Assembly (NCBI GenBank): GCA_000756795.1
Contig: CCSI01000007.1
Span: 1 to 64,000 of the forward strand
DNA: 64,000 nt
Direction: 5' to 3'
Origin: Qipengyuania vulgaris
Lineage (GTDB): Bacteria > Pseudomonadota > Alphaproteobacteria > Sphingomonadales > Sphingomonadaceae
Under the pieces are notes generated by a model. The model was not told the origin of the DNA. It saw only the letters and a program-made list of their open reading frames with translations, and did no database searches. Position numbers and translations under genes: made by a program. This document shows, one piece after another, positions 32,098 to 39,903 of the stretch (its first letter is position 1; each line of letters begins with the position of its first letter).

Positions 32098-32226
32098 ATG
32101 ACCCGCCTACCCAACAATTTCGCCGCTGCTTTTGCCGCCATCATCATCACCCTGATTTCGCTTCAGGCGGTCACCAGTGTGCCGCAGGCGCAGCTGGCCG
32201 TGATCGAAGCGCCGACGCTCGCCTAA
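32098..32226 (+). CDS. 42-residue single-helix membrane peptide, unknown function
   Basis: The ATG at 32098 is preceded by AAGGAG (32084-32089) and opens a 42-codon frame ending in TAA. The product has a short basic start, one Ala/Ile-rich hydrophobic helix (residues about 8-25) and a polar tail. It could be a small membrane protein or a signal-bearing peptide with an AxA-like tail. It is the first gene after the operator region and is 21 bases upstream of DUF2975. I do not recognise the family. Confidence 0.6.
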   Translation: MTRLPNNFAAAFAAIIITLISLQAVTSVPQAQLAVIEAPTLA

Positions 32227-32247
32227 GCCCACCATAGGGAGAGAAAT

Positions 32248-32787
32248 ATGACTGCCCGTCCCAACGACCCCCTCCTGCTTGCAGGCCGGATTATTGTCGT
32301 CGTCATGCAAGCCATTCTGGGCTTCGCAGCTATCGTGCTCACCATCGGCCTGCCGCTTGTCCTGTTCCTGCGTGACAAGATTACCGCCGAAGCCCGGATC
32401 GAGTTCGACAATCCCGAATTTGTTTTTCCGCTGGCCACCGTGCTCGGGCTGATGGTGTTCGCCATCATCTTCCTGGTCGGCGCTTTCTGGTTCCTGCTCC
32501 TGCTGCGCAAGATCATCGACACGGTCGGCGAAGGCGATCCCTTCGTGCCCGAAAATGCCGAGCGCCTGACCCAGATGGGCTGGCTTGCCCTTGCAGCACA
32601 GTTGCTCGCCATCCCCGCCGCCGGCGCAGCACTCTACATCGCAAAGATCTTCGAGGATCAGGAAGGCGTGACTGTCGATGCGGGCCTCGACCTCAGCGGT
32701 ATCGTGCTGGTCGTCGTGCTCTTCATCCTCGCCCGCGTTTTCCGCCAGGGATCCGCAATGCGCGCCGACCTCGAAGGGACTGTGTGA
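32248..32787 (+). CDS. DUF2975 family membrane protein
   Basis: The 179-residue protein has four hydrophobic segments, with the conserved cytoplasmic loop LLRKIIDTVGEGDPFVPENAERLTQMGWLAL between helices 2 and 3. DUF2975 proteins are commonly paired with a small XRE-type regulator, as here, and the pair is thought to form a membrane-linked regulatory unit. The stop codon overlaps the start of the regulator (TGATG). Confidence 0.88.
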   Translation: MTARPNDPLLLAGRIIVVVMQAILGFAAIVLTIGLPLVLFLRDKITAEARIEFDNPEFVFPLATVLGLMVFAIIFLVGAFWFLLLLRKIIDTVGEGDPFVPENAERLTQMGWLALAAQLLAIPAAGAALYIAKIFEDQEGVTVDAGLDLSGIVLVVVLFILARVFRQGSAMRADLEGTV

Positions 32788-33011
32788 TGCCAGCAGAAGA
32801 AGGAACCAATATCGTGGTCAAACTCGACGACCTGCTCCACGCCAAGCGCATGACGCTTACCGAACTGGCCGAGCGCGTGGGCCTCACCCTCGCCAACCTG
32901 TCCATCCTCAAGACGGGCAAGGCGAAAGCCATCCGCTTCTCCACGCTCGAGGCCATCTGCCGCGAACTGGAGTGCCAGCCGGGCGATTTGCTCAGCTACG
33001 AGAATGCCTGA
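32787..33011 (+). CDS. Small XRE/Cro-type regulator paired with DUF2975
   Basis: The 74-residue protein is almost entirely one helix-turn-helix domain. The core is VKLDDLLHAKRMTLTELAERVGLTLANLSILKTGKAKAIRFSTLEAICRELECQPGDLLSY, with the recognition helix around LTLANLSILKTGK. It matches the YozG-like group that accompanies DUF2975. It probably binds the TATCGAT palindromes upstream of its own operon. The ATG overlaps the DUF2975 stop by one base; a GTG one codon earlier is an alternative. Confidence 0.88.
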   Translation: MPAEEGTNIVVKLDDLLHAKRMTLTELAERVGLTLANLSILKTGKAKAIRFSTLEAICRELECQPGDLLSYENA

Positions 33012-33033
33012 CCGGCGAGCGGCGATAAAAAAT

Positions 33034-33060
33034 GCATCGGGGTCGCTCCCGGTGCGTTTT
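33034..33060 (+). terminator. Probable terminator of the DUF2975-XRE operon
   Basis: GCATCGGG and CCCGGTGC form an 8-bp stem with one G-U pair and a 6-base loop, followed by GTTTT, 23 bases after the regulator stop. Confidence 0.65.
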
Positions 33061-33133
33061 CCCTATTTGCGACTCGGAAAAATGTGGCTAATTTATGGCC
33101 ACGCCAATCATGGCGCTTAGGAACACGAATACC

Positions 33134-33364
33134 ATGAAGAAGATAGCTTTCGTCGCCGCTCTCCCCGTTGCTCTCTCGCTCGCAGCTTGCGGCGAAACCG
33201 CAACTGAAGAAGCTCCGGTCGAAGAAACCGCAACTGTCGAAGCTCCGGTTGAAGCTCCGGTCGTCGAAGAAACCGTCACCACCGACGAAGTTGCTGTCGA
33301 CGCGACCGTCGAAGCTGGTACCGAAGAAGCTCCGGTCGCCGAAGAAGCTCCGGCTGCCGAATAA
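33134..33364 (+). CDS. Small acidic Glu/Ala/Pro/Val-repeat lipoprotein
   Basis: The 76-residue precursor has a lipoprotein signal ending LAAC (Cys19). The rest consists almost only of short repeats such as EEAPVEE and VEAPVE. The mature part is strongly acidic and has no hydrophobic core, so it should be disordered. I do not recognise a family. The DNA also repeats (GAAGCTCCGGT occurs several times), so copy number could vary. The ATG at 33134 is chosen because the signal peptide starts there. Confidence 0.7.
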   Translation: MKKIAFVAALPVALSLAACGETATEEAPVEETATVEAPVEAPVVEETVTTDEVAVDATVEAGTEEAPVAEEAPAAE

Positions 33365-33410
33365 TAGTTCGCTCGGGCAGGCCACTCCGGCCTCCCGAAG
33401 ACCGACAGGA

Positions 33411-33438
33411 AGGGCCTGGTCCGCAATGACCGGGCCCT
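33411..33438. terminator. Terminator-like hairpin
   Basis: AGGGCCTGGTC (33411-33421) and GACCGGGCCCT (33428-33438) form an 11-bp stem with one G-U pair and a 6-base loop. The downstream sequence has only a weak T tract, so termination strength is uncertain. It separates the small lipoprotein gene from the rplJ promoter. Confidence 0.5.
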
Positions 33439-33469
33439 ATTCGTATCTGCTCACCCTGACAGGCAAAGC

Positions 33470-33497
33470 TTGACTCGCGCGCTCGAACGGCTAAATG
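33470..33497 (+). promoter_or_regulatory. Candidate rplJL promoter
   Basis: TTGACT (33470-33475) and TAAATG (33492-33497) are separated by 16 bases, a good match for a housekeeping promoter. Its position gives a leader of about 250 bases before rplJ. Confidence 0.55.
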
Positions 33498-33752
33498 CGC
33501 GCCCGTCCGCTGGTGGAGCAATCCGCAGGCGGTCATCCGTCCGAGACAGTTGGTGACCGGAATTTGCCGGTCTTAATTTCCAGCCTAGACGGGGAAAAGA
33601 GATTTTCATGGCGGGCCTCAAGCCTGCCGTTTCGCGCCATTTGGCGCACTCCTTCCCCATCAACGGACCCGGCCGTGTCGAAATATCGGCATGGACAAAC
33701 GTAGCCGATCGCTTCGGAGCCATCCGATGCGGTCATAGTGAAGGAGTATGGC
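33498..33752 (+). promoter_or_regulatory. Long rplJ leader (candidate L10 autoregulatory leader)
   Basis: No convincing ORF lies in these 255 bases. In many bacteria the rplJ leader is bound by the L10-L7/L12 complex, which represses its own translation. The length and position fit that model, but I could not confirm the conserved kink-turn fold by eye. AAGGAG at 33741-33746 is the ribosome-binding site. Confidence 0.4.
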
Positions 33753-34268
33753 ATGGATCGTTCGCAGAAAGCCGATTCGGTCGCCCAGCTCAGCGAAGTC
33801 TTCAACCAGGCTGGCGTGGTCGTCGTGACCCGCAACCTGGGCCTTTCGGTTGCTCAGTCGACCGAATTGCGCACGAAGATGCGTGAAGCTGGTGCGTCCT
33901 ACAAGGTTGCGAAGAACCGTCTCGCCAAGCTCGCCCTGAAGGACACCGACTACGCAGGAATCGATGAATTCCTGTCCGGTCCGACCGCCCTCGGTTATTC
34001 CGAGGATCCGGTTGCTGCAGCCAAGGCTGTGGTGGAGTTCGCCAAGACCACCGACAAGATCGAAATCGTCGGCGGATCGATGGGCGCGCAGAAGCTCGAT
34101 GAAGCTGGGGTCAAGGCACTCGCCTCGATGCCGAGCCTCGACGAACTTCGCGGCAAGATCGTGGGCCTCGTCAACGCCCCGGCAACCAAGGTTGCTCAGG
34201 TCGTCAACGCCCCCGCGGCCAAGCTCGCTCGTGTCTTCGGTGCCTATGGTGCCAAGGAAGCCGCGTAA
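33753..34268 (+). CDS. rplJ: 50S ribosomal protein L10
   Basis: L10 forms the base of the ribosomal stalk and binds L7/L12 dimers through its C-terminus. The 171-residue protein shows the family N-terminus ([18 protein letters not shown]) and [23 protein letters not shown]. The start at 33753 has AAGGAG six bases upstream; an in-frame ATG at 33738 lies before that site and is rejected. rplL follows 81 bases downstream. Confidence 0.97.
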   Translation: MDRSQKADSVAQLSEVFNQAGVVVVTRNLGLSVAQSTELRTKMREAGASYKVAKNRLAKLALKDTDYAGIDEFLSGPTALGYSEDPVAAAKAVVEFAKTTDKIEIVGGSMGAQKLDEAGVKALASMPSLDELRGKIVGLVNAPATKVAQVVNAPAAKLARVFGAYGAKEAA

Positions 34269-34349
34269 GAGCTGGTTCTCGCACAGAACACATATTCATC
34301 GGGGCATTCGCCTGAGGGCACCCCGGCCTATTTATTGGAGTGAAACATC

Positions 34350-34727
34350 ATGGCTGATATCGCCAAGCTTGTTGAAGAACTGTCGAAGCTGACCGTCATG
34401 GAAGCCGCCGAGCTTGCCACGGCACTTGAAGAAGAGTGGGGCGTGAGCGCCGCTGCTGCTGTTGCTGTTGCTGGCCCGGCCGGCGGCGGTGACGCAGGTG
34501 CTGCTGCTGAAGAAAAGGACGAATTCGACGTCGTCCTCACCGGCGACGGTGGCAAGAAGATCCAGGTCATCAAGGAAGTCCGTGCCATCACCGGTCTCGG
34601 CCTCACCGAAGCCAAGGCTCTTGTCGAAGGCGCACCGAAGGCGCTCAAGGAAGGCGTCAACAAGGCTGAAGCCGAAGAAATCAAGGGCAAGATCGAAGCA
34701 GCCGGCGGTACCGTCGAGCTCAAGTAA
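34350..34727 (+). CDS. rplL: 50S ribosomal protein L7/L12
   Basis: This is the multicopy stalk protein that recruits translation factors. The 125-residue protein has the N-terminal dimerisation helix ([24 protein letters not shown]), the Ala-rich hinge and the C-terminal domain. The last contains [21 protein letters not shown] and [20 protein letters not shown] precedes the ATG. Confidence 0.98.
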   Translation: MADIAKLVEELSKLTVMEAAELATALEEEWGVSAAAAVAVAGPAGGGDAGAAAEEKDEFDVVLTGDGGKKIQVIKEVRAITGLGLTEAKALVEGAPKALKEGVNKAEAEEIKGKIEAAGGTVELK

Positions 34728-34755
34728 GCTTCGCTTCCTCTTCGAGAAAACAAGG

Positions 34756-34785
34756 AAGGGCGGTGCCGCAAGGTGCCGCCCTTTC
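34756..34785 (+). terminator. Rho-independent terminator after rplL
   Basis: AAGGGCGGTGCC and GGTGCCGCCCTT form a 12-bp stem containing two G-U pairs, with a GCAA tetraloop and a short T tract. It ends the rplJL transcript 29 bases after the stop, so rplL is not followed by rpoB as in the classic operon. Confidence 0.8.
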
Positions 34786-34934
34786 TCGTGCGCAAGGCCC
34801 TTTCGGGCCAATTCTGGGCAATTCTGGTTTTTTCCTGAATTCGTACGCAACCCGATTGCATTTGAACCGCGCGCTCGCATAGGGCCGCGCTGTACTCCGG
34901 GGGGAGTGCGCGATAAAAAACAACGGGATCGCAA

Positions 34935-35279
34935 ATGTTCGTCTTCGCACTTCTGTGCGGCTACTTGGCCGCATGCTTCATCCTTGCCGCCTGCGTTATC
35001 CGCATGGCGAAAACCACTGTCAGCGCCCAGCAGATTTCCGACCGCGTGTGGCTGTTTCCCGCCTTGCCGCTGCTGCTCGTCGTCGATGCACTTGTCCTAA
35101 CTGGCGAGATACTCAGGAAGGTCTCGGGCGTCATCATGGACTGGTTCGACGGCTTTTCCGGCCGTCGCAACCGCACGCAATATGGCTATTTCAGCTATGG
35201 CTACGTTCCGCCGGCCCGCAAGATTGCCCGCAGCAAGCCTGCACACCGTTCGAGCGGCTCGCAACGCCGACGTGCCTAG
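34935..35279 (+). CDS. Small two-helix membrane protein with basic C-terminus (intact paralogue)
   Basis: The 114-residue protein has two membrane helices (residues about 1-25 and 40-60). A conserved stretch GFSGRRNRTQYGYFSYGY follows, then a Lys/Arg/Ser-rich tail ending QRRRA. Function unknown; the basic tail may face nucleic acid or phospholipid. A clearly related but broken copy lies at about 39570-39891, and the two bracket the glycosylation-type gene cluster. No strong Shine-Dalgarno is seen. Confidence 0.7.
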   Translation: MFVFALLCGYLAACFILAACVIRMAKTTVSAQQISDRVWLFPALPLLLVVDALVLTGEILRKVSGVIMDWFDGFSGRRNRTQYGYFSYGYVPPARKIARSKPAHRSSGSQRRRA

Positions 35280-35410
35280 ATCGCAAAAACCCGGGACCTT
35301 GCAAGTTCATGCAACGGACCGCCAGATCGCCCCTTCCCCTCCGGCAGGATGTCCTGCATCATCGGTCAAGCCGTAAAGCAATGCACAATCAAAGCGGCAG
35401 GGGGAATTGA

Positions 35411-35797
35411 TTGAAAGCCGAATTGAAACCCGAACTCGCCAGCATGGGACGGTTCGGTCTCGTGGGCCTGGCGTCCTGTGCGACCTACGTCGCCGTGGCC
35501 CTTGTTGCGGCACGCGTAGGTCTCGCGCCTCAAGTCGCCAATCTGGCTGGCGTACTGGCAAGCACGGCCCTCTCATTCATCGGGCACGCGCTATATTCCT
35601 TCGGGAAGGATGACATCACACGTGCCTACCTGCTGCGCTTCTGCGTACTTTCAGCTGCAGTTTATGTCCTAACCTACATGCTCACCTATGCTGGCGTCAC
35701 CCTGTTCGGCTGGCCGCGAGCCTTCGTGGTCCTTGGGATAGCGGCAATCATCCCGCTTTTCACATGGACGGTCGGCCGCTTCTGGGTTTTTCGTTGA
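35411..35797 (+). CDS. GtrA-family membrane protein (putative undecaprenyl-P-sugar flippase)
   Basis: The 128-residue protein has four membrane helices and the GtrA pattern: RFGLVGLASCATYVAVALVAA, then NLAGVLASTALSFIGHALYSFGK, and a final TWTVGRFWVFR. GtrA proteins are thought to flip undecaprenyl-phosphate-linked sugars used to decorate surface glycans. The TTG at 35411 has a purine-rich AGGGGGA just upstream; an ATG at 35444 is an alternative. The last 129 bases overlap the antisense 3' end of the GT-C gene. Confidence 0.87.
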   Translation: MKAELKPELASMGRFGLVGLASCATYVAVALVAARVGLAPQVANLAGVLASTALSFIGHALYSFGKDDITRAYLLRFCVLSAAVYVLTYMLTYAGVTLFGWPRAFVVLGIAAIIPLFTWTVGRFWVFR

Positions 35798-37591
35798 AGC
35801 GCTCCTGCGATCCACCGCGTAGAACAGTACCGCGCCCTCTTCGTCGTGAGGCTGCGGCACCAGCCAAGTCGGGATGCGTCCGTTAACTAGGTCGGCAGCA
35901 AGGCCGTCCGGCGCATGCCGCGCTAGTCGCCGCAACTCGTTGTCGTTACATGTGAGCACATAGGCAATCTCGCTCGCGGCAAGCTCTTCGCGCACGGCGG
36001 ATGTCGGCGCGAGAAAAAGCCGATAAGCAGTTCCGTTGCCTTTCACCGCCCGGTGATTTCCGACAGCCATGACGGAGTGGTGGGTATGGGTTAAAATTGC
36101 CGCGCCGGAATCGATGGCGTTGAGGACAAGGCCGGGCGGGACATCGTCGAATGCATCGGCCCGCAGCCGATTCTCGCAAATCTCGGTCATGCGATTGCGC
36201 GAAAGGTCCTCCGCCTTATCGGGCGCAAGCCGTGCCGACAGCGCAGGTCCGAGAAAGCCGTTGAGCGCGAGGATGCCGAGAACCAGCGAGGCTGCTCCAA
36301 TAAGCGTATCTCGCCTGCTCCAGAGATGACCGATGACGACCGAGCAGAGGAGGAGCGCAATCAGCGCTGCGCCGGAAGTGGCGCGGACCTGCCAGGTGGC
36401 GAGGGCGAACCCGGTAAGTCCGACCATCAGAGCCAGGAGCAAGCGCGGCGGCCGTCCCGTCGACAGGTAGACCCACGCCCCCGTGATCAGCGCCAGCACC
36501 GGATACAGATGCGCATCCAGCAGGCGACGAGGCGCCACCCGAGCGATATCCGCTGCGGATTCGGTTTCGAGAATGTTCTTTATCCAGAGCCGTTGCAGCA
36601 GTGGGTCGATTGAGGAGTAGGGGGCGGACAGGACGCCTGGAAAGCAGAGAAGGGCAGCCGCACTCGCGATTCCGGCGAGGCAGAGTATCGCAAGCCGATG
36701 CCGCGCCGTCGGCAAAGTGCCGGCCCGCAAGGAAAGCCAGAGCGCCGAACAACCGGCTGCGACGATGACGATGTGCCCAATGCCGACCTGGTCGTGCGTC
36801 TGGCGATCCCACGAAGAAGGATCTACCGACAAAGCATAAAGCATGACCAGCGCAGGCGGCAAACCGAAGACAAAGCCTTGCAACTGCGGCATCCTGCCGG
36901 CCCCTTCGACGACCCATCTCGAGGCCATCCATAGCGGCACCATCAAGAGCATCGGCGCCGTCTCGAGCCCGATCAGCAAGGACAGGGCGACGGGCAACGA
37001 TGTAAGGAAGCCGTTGCGCCAAGTGGGCGATGCCGTCGCCGCAGCGAGCGCGGCCGCCAGCAGGAATAGCTGCAGTCCGTGATGGTCGATGCGGCCCGGA
37101 AAGAACTGAACCAGGACAGGAAAGGTGACTATCAGCAGTAGCGGGACGGCCCGTTCGGCCGCCACGCCGCCAATATGGAATGCGGCCCGACCGAGAAACA
37201 GAACCGTGCCCAAAAGAAGGACGATCGGAAGCCCGACCACAGCCCATGTCTCTGCAACTTCCCTTCCGGTGAAAAGAGACAGGAGGGTGACCGCAAGTGC
37301 CAGGGGAATGTCCGCCAGACGCGACCAGTGCATCTGGAGGCCCTGCGGCGGATCGACCCGGTACTGGCGAGTATCCCACCATGACTGACCGCCAAGCCAG
37401 TCGCGAACCTCGACCAGGCGCTGGTAGTTATCGGGATCGTAGAGCAAGAGGTTCTTAGCACGCTCGCCCGCAGGCAGACCGAGAAACCAGGCGAAGAGAG
37501 CGCAAACGACGGCCAGTGCGAGCAACCAGCTGACTGCGTTCCGGTGCCAGCTATCTGGCAGGGCGGCAACGGAATTTCGCGGCGCTCGCAA
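35669..37591 (-). CDS. GT-C superfamily membrane glycosyltransferase, STT3-like
   Basis: The 640-residue protein has about 12 membrane helices. An early periplasmic loop carries YDPDNYQRLVEVRDWL (D52-x-D54), then SWWD and DPPQGLQMHWSRLADIPLA. GRIDHHGLQ (166-174) is the second acidic motif. This layout resembles oligosaccharyltransferase (STT3/AglB/PglB) first loops. No WWDxG motif is seen in the C-terminal part, so transfer to protein is not implied. It may instead be the GtrC-type enzyme that uses a lipid-linked sugar. The C-terminal 42 codons run antisense into gtrA and are rich in charged residues, suggesting a lost earlier stop. Confidence 0.7.
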   Translation of the reverse strand: MRAPRNSVAALPDSWHRNAVSWLLALAVVCALFAWFLGLPAGERAKNLLLYDPDNYQRLVEVRDWLGGQSWWDTRQYRVDPPQGLQMHWSRLADIPLALAVTLLSLFTGREVAETWAVVGLPIVLLLGTVLFLGRAAFHIGGVAAERAVPLLLIVTFPVLVQFFPGRIDHHGLQLFLLAAALAAATASPTWRNGFLTSLPVALSLLIGLETAPMLLMVPLWMASRWVVEGAGRMPQLQGFVFGLPPALVMLYALSVDPSSWDRQTHDQVGIGHIVIVAAGCSALWLSLRAGTLPTARHRLAILCLAGIASAAALLCFPGVLSAPYSSIDPLLQRLWIKNILETESAADIARVAPRRLLDAHLYPVLALITGAWVYLSTGRPPRLLLALMVGLTGFALATWQVRATSGAALIALLLCSVVIGHLWSRRDTLIGAASLVLGILALNGFLGPALSARLAPDKAEDLSRNRMTEICENRLRADAFDDVPPGLVLNAIDSGAAILTHTHHSVMAVGNHRAVKGNGTAYRLFLAPTSAVREELAASEIAYVLTCNDNELRRLARHAPDGLAADLVNGRIPTWLVPQPHDEEGAVLFYAVDRRSASTKNPEAADRPCEKRDDCRYPKDHEGSRPAEQGDASIGEHVG

Positions 37592-37655
37592 TCTTTACTA
37601 TTTCCCTTTAATACTGAGTGCGAGGATTGCTGGACTCATGGGGGGAAGTCAATTG

Positions 37656-38867
37656 ATGTCGAGCGAACAACTGATCGCGACAGAAGTCGCGCCGCAGGAA
37701 GAGACTTCGCGAAACGAGCTCGCGATCGTCATTCCCTGTCTAAACGAAGCGGAGACGCTGGGCTTGTGCCTCGAGAAGGCGCATCGGTTCTTACGGGCCT
37801 ACGATGTCAAAGGCGAAGTCATCGTCGCCGACAACGGCTCGACCGACGGGTCTCAGGAAATTGCCCGGGCAGCCGGCGCGCGCGTCGTCGATGTCGAGCA
37901 GCGGGGCTACGGGGCCGCACTGCGCGCGGGGATCGCCGCTGCGGACACGCCTTTTGTCGCCATGGCAGACGGGGATGACAGCTATGATTTCATGGGACTC
38001 ATGCCGTTCGTGGAAAGGCTTCGCGAAGGCCACGACCTTGTCATGGGCAACCGCTTCATGGGAGGCATCGGGAAAGGTGCCATGCCCCGCCTCCATCGCT
38101 GGATCGGCAATCCTGCGCTGAGTGCCGCCGGGCGCATGTTCTACGGCGCGCCTATCGGGGATTTCCATTGCGGGATGCGCGCCTTCAATCGTGCGGCCAT
38201 CCTTGACCTAGGCCTTTCATCGTCGGGCATGGAATTCGCATCGGAGATGGTCGTCAAAGCCCATCTTGCCGGTCTTCGCATGACCGAGGTGCCGACGACC
38301 CTCTCGCCCGATGGGCGTAGCCGCGCGCCTCATCTACGCAGCTTTCGCGACGGCTGGCGGCATCTCAAATTCCTCCTTCTTTTCGCCCCGCGATGGCTTT
38401 ATCTCTACCCCGGCCTCGCGCTGCTGTCGGTCGGTTTGCTGGCCATGCTGGCCATGCTTCCCGGCCCGCTGGTGCTGGGCGAGATCCGGCTTGCCGAGAA
38501 CTCGCTGTTATTCAGCGGCGCCGCTGTCCTGCTCGGCCTGCAGATCGTCAGCTTCGGGCTGCTTGCCGAACTCTTCGGCGCCCGCGAACGTTACTGGCTG
38601 GACAGCGGGCGGATCCGCTTCCTGCGAACTTGGGTCACTGTGGACAGGGCCTGCATCTTGGGCGGAGGGCTGTTCCTGCTAGGCGTTGTCGGCGGCGCCT
38701 ACGCCGTGTTCCTGTGGTACGGTGAAGAGTTCGGCAACATGGATACCGATGCTCTCGCGCGCATCACCATTCCCTCAATGCTGGCCTGCGCGGCCGGCCT
38801 CCAGATCGCCTTCACGGGGTTCCTGGCCGAACTCATTGGCCACCCGCAGCGCGGAGGACGGTCATGA
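37656..38867 (+). CDS. GtrB/DPM-like family 2 glycosyltransferase with C-terminal membrane helices
   Basis: The 403-residue protein has a GT2 catalytic domain (residues about 20-250). It shows VIPCLNEAETL, VADNGSTDGS and the metal-binding DGDDSYDF, followed by FHCGMRAFNR. Four membrane helices then run to the C-terminus. This is the architecture of polyprenyl-phosphate sugar transferases such as GtrB. The start at 37656 has GGGGGAAG eight bases upstream; an ATG at 37638 precedes that site. The stop overlaps the methyltransferase start (ATGA). Confidence 0.88.
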   Translation: MSSEQLIATEVAPQEETSRNELAIVIPCLNEAETLGLCLEKAHRFLRAYDVKGEVIVADNGSTDGSQEIARAAGARVVDVEQRGYGAALRAGIAAADTPFVAMADGDDSYDFMGLMPFVERLREGHDLVMGNRFMGGIGKGAMPRLHRWIGNPALSAAGRMFYGAPIGDFHCGMRAFNRAAILDLGLSSSGMEFASEMVVKAHLAGLRMTEVPTTLSPDGRSRAPHLRSFRDGWRHLKFLLLFAPRWLYLYPGLALLSVGLLAMLAMLPGPLVLGEIRLAENSLLFSGAAVLLGLQIVSFGLLAELFGARERYWLDSGRIRFLRTWVTVDRACILGGGLFLLGVVGGAYAVFLWYGEEFGNMDTDALARITIPSMLACAAGLQIAFTGFLAELIGHPQRGGRS

Positions 38868-39460
38868 AAAGAATTCACGACAAGCTTGTCTTCAACCGTC
38901 GGGTCCGGGTCCTGTCGCGCGAACTCGCGGCGCGCCTGCCCCTCAATGCCCGCGTGCTAGACATCGGCTGCGGTAGCGGCGACATGGCCGCAGCGATCAT
39001 GGCCAAGCGACCCGATGTCCTTATTGAGGGGGTGGACGTCCTCGTGCGGCCGGGAACAGCCATCGAAGTCAGGGAATATGACGGGACCACCATCCCCTTT
39101 GCCGACGACAGTTACGATGTAGCGATGTTGGTGGACGTGCTCCATCATACCGACGATCCGGGCGTGGTTCTTGCCGAAGCAAGCCGCGTCGCCTCCATGG
39201 GCGTCCTCGTCAAGGACCACTATCGCGACACGCCCCTTGCGGGAATGATCCTGCGGTTCATGGACTGGGTCGGCAATGCATCGCACGGTGTTAGACTGCC
39301 CTACAACTACCTTTCGCGCGCCCGCTGGCGGGACCTGTGGCAGCGCCTCACTCTGAGCCCCACCCGCACCGGAGAGGATCTCGGAATCTATCCCAGGCCT
39401 TTCGACTCCGTGTTCGGACGGGGCCTGCACTTCATAACGCTACTCACCAAAAGTGGATGA
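38864..39460 (+). CDS. Class I SAM-dependent methyltransferase
   Basis: The 198-residue protein has the SAM-binding motif VLDIGCGSGDMA (about residues 31-42), then VEGVDVLVRP-type motif II. FADDSYDVAMLVDVLHHTDDP is typical of methyltransferase family 11. The substrate is unknown; coupling to the GT2 gene (4-base overlap) suggests a lipid-linked sugar or related glycolipid. Its own stop overlaps (ATGA) a 66-codon ORF that reads into the decayed paralogue. Confidence 0.85.
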   Translation: MKRIHDKLVFNRRVRVLSRELAARLPLNARVLDIGCGSGDMAAAIMAKRPDVLIEGVDVLVRPGTAIEVREYDGTTIPFADDSYDVAMLVDVLHHTDDPGVVLAEASRVASMGVLVKDHYRDTPLAGMILRFMDWVGNASHGVRLPYNYLSRARWRDLWQRLTLSPTRTGEDLGIYPRPFDSVFGRGLHFITLLTKSG

Positions 39461-39487
39461 AGCATCGAAAAAGTTCTCCCGACCAAG

Positions 39488-39561
39488 AGTTTTTCGCACA
39501 GGTCAACACCGAAGGTAATTTCCGGCTCGAACGTGACGCGGCTTCCAAGGTCGATACGATA
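39488..39561 (-). pseudogene. Fragment of a second PagL-like outer-membrane protein gene
   Basis: Read on the minus strand, this stretch encodes RIDLGSRVTFEPEITFGVD followed by LCEK. The intact gene at 40399-40932 encodes RTDLGSRVLFEPEIAIGVD followed by MSDK. Sixteen of the 23 residues match in frame. Neither end of the gene is present. It lies in the 110-base gap between the methyltransferase stop and the decayed membrane-protein copy, so it marks a past rearrangement. Confidence 0.7.
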
Positions 39562-39569
39562 GCCGCAGA

Positions 39570-39891
39570 CCTTGGCGCATGGTTCTGCCTTGCCGCCTGC
39601 ATCATCCGCATGGCGAAATTCACCGTCGGCGCGCAGCAGATCGCAGACCGCGTGTAGCTATTTCCTGCTCTTCCGCTGCTGCTTATCGTCGATGCGCTCG
39701 TCCTGATCGACGAGGTGCTCAGGAAAGCTTCGGGAGTGCTCATGGACTGGTTCGACCGCTTTTCCGGCCGTCGCAACCGCACACAATTTGGCTATTTCAG
39801 CTATGGCTATGCGCCGCAGCCCCGTAAAAACTCGCGCAAGAAGTCGACCAATCGTTCCAGCCGCACGCAGCGTCGCCGGATGCGCGCCTAG
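39570..39891 (+). pseudogene. Decayed paralogue of the 34935 membrane protein, in-frame amber stop
   Basis: The translated frame matches the intact copy from about residue 14 onward. It reads LAACIIRMAKFTVGAQQIADRV, then TAG at 39655-39657 where the intact gene has TGG (Trp). It then continues without further stops through LFPALPLLLIVDALVLIDEVLR and GRRNRTQFGYFSYGYAPQPRK to a stop at 39889. The original N-terminus is missing. An ATG at 39457 overlapping the methyltransferase stop could still produce a 66-residue truncated fusion. Confidence 0.85.
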
Positions 39892-39903
39892 GCGGCTTTC
39901 CGC

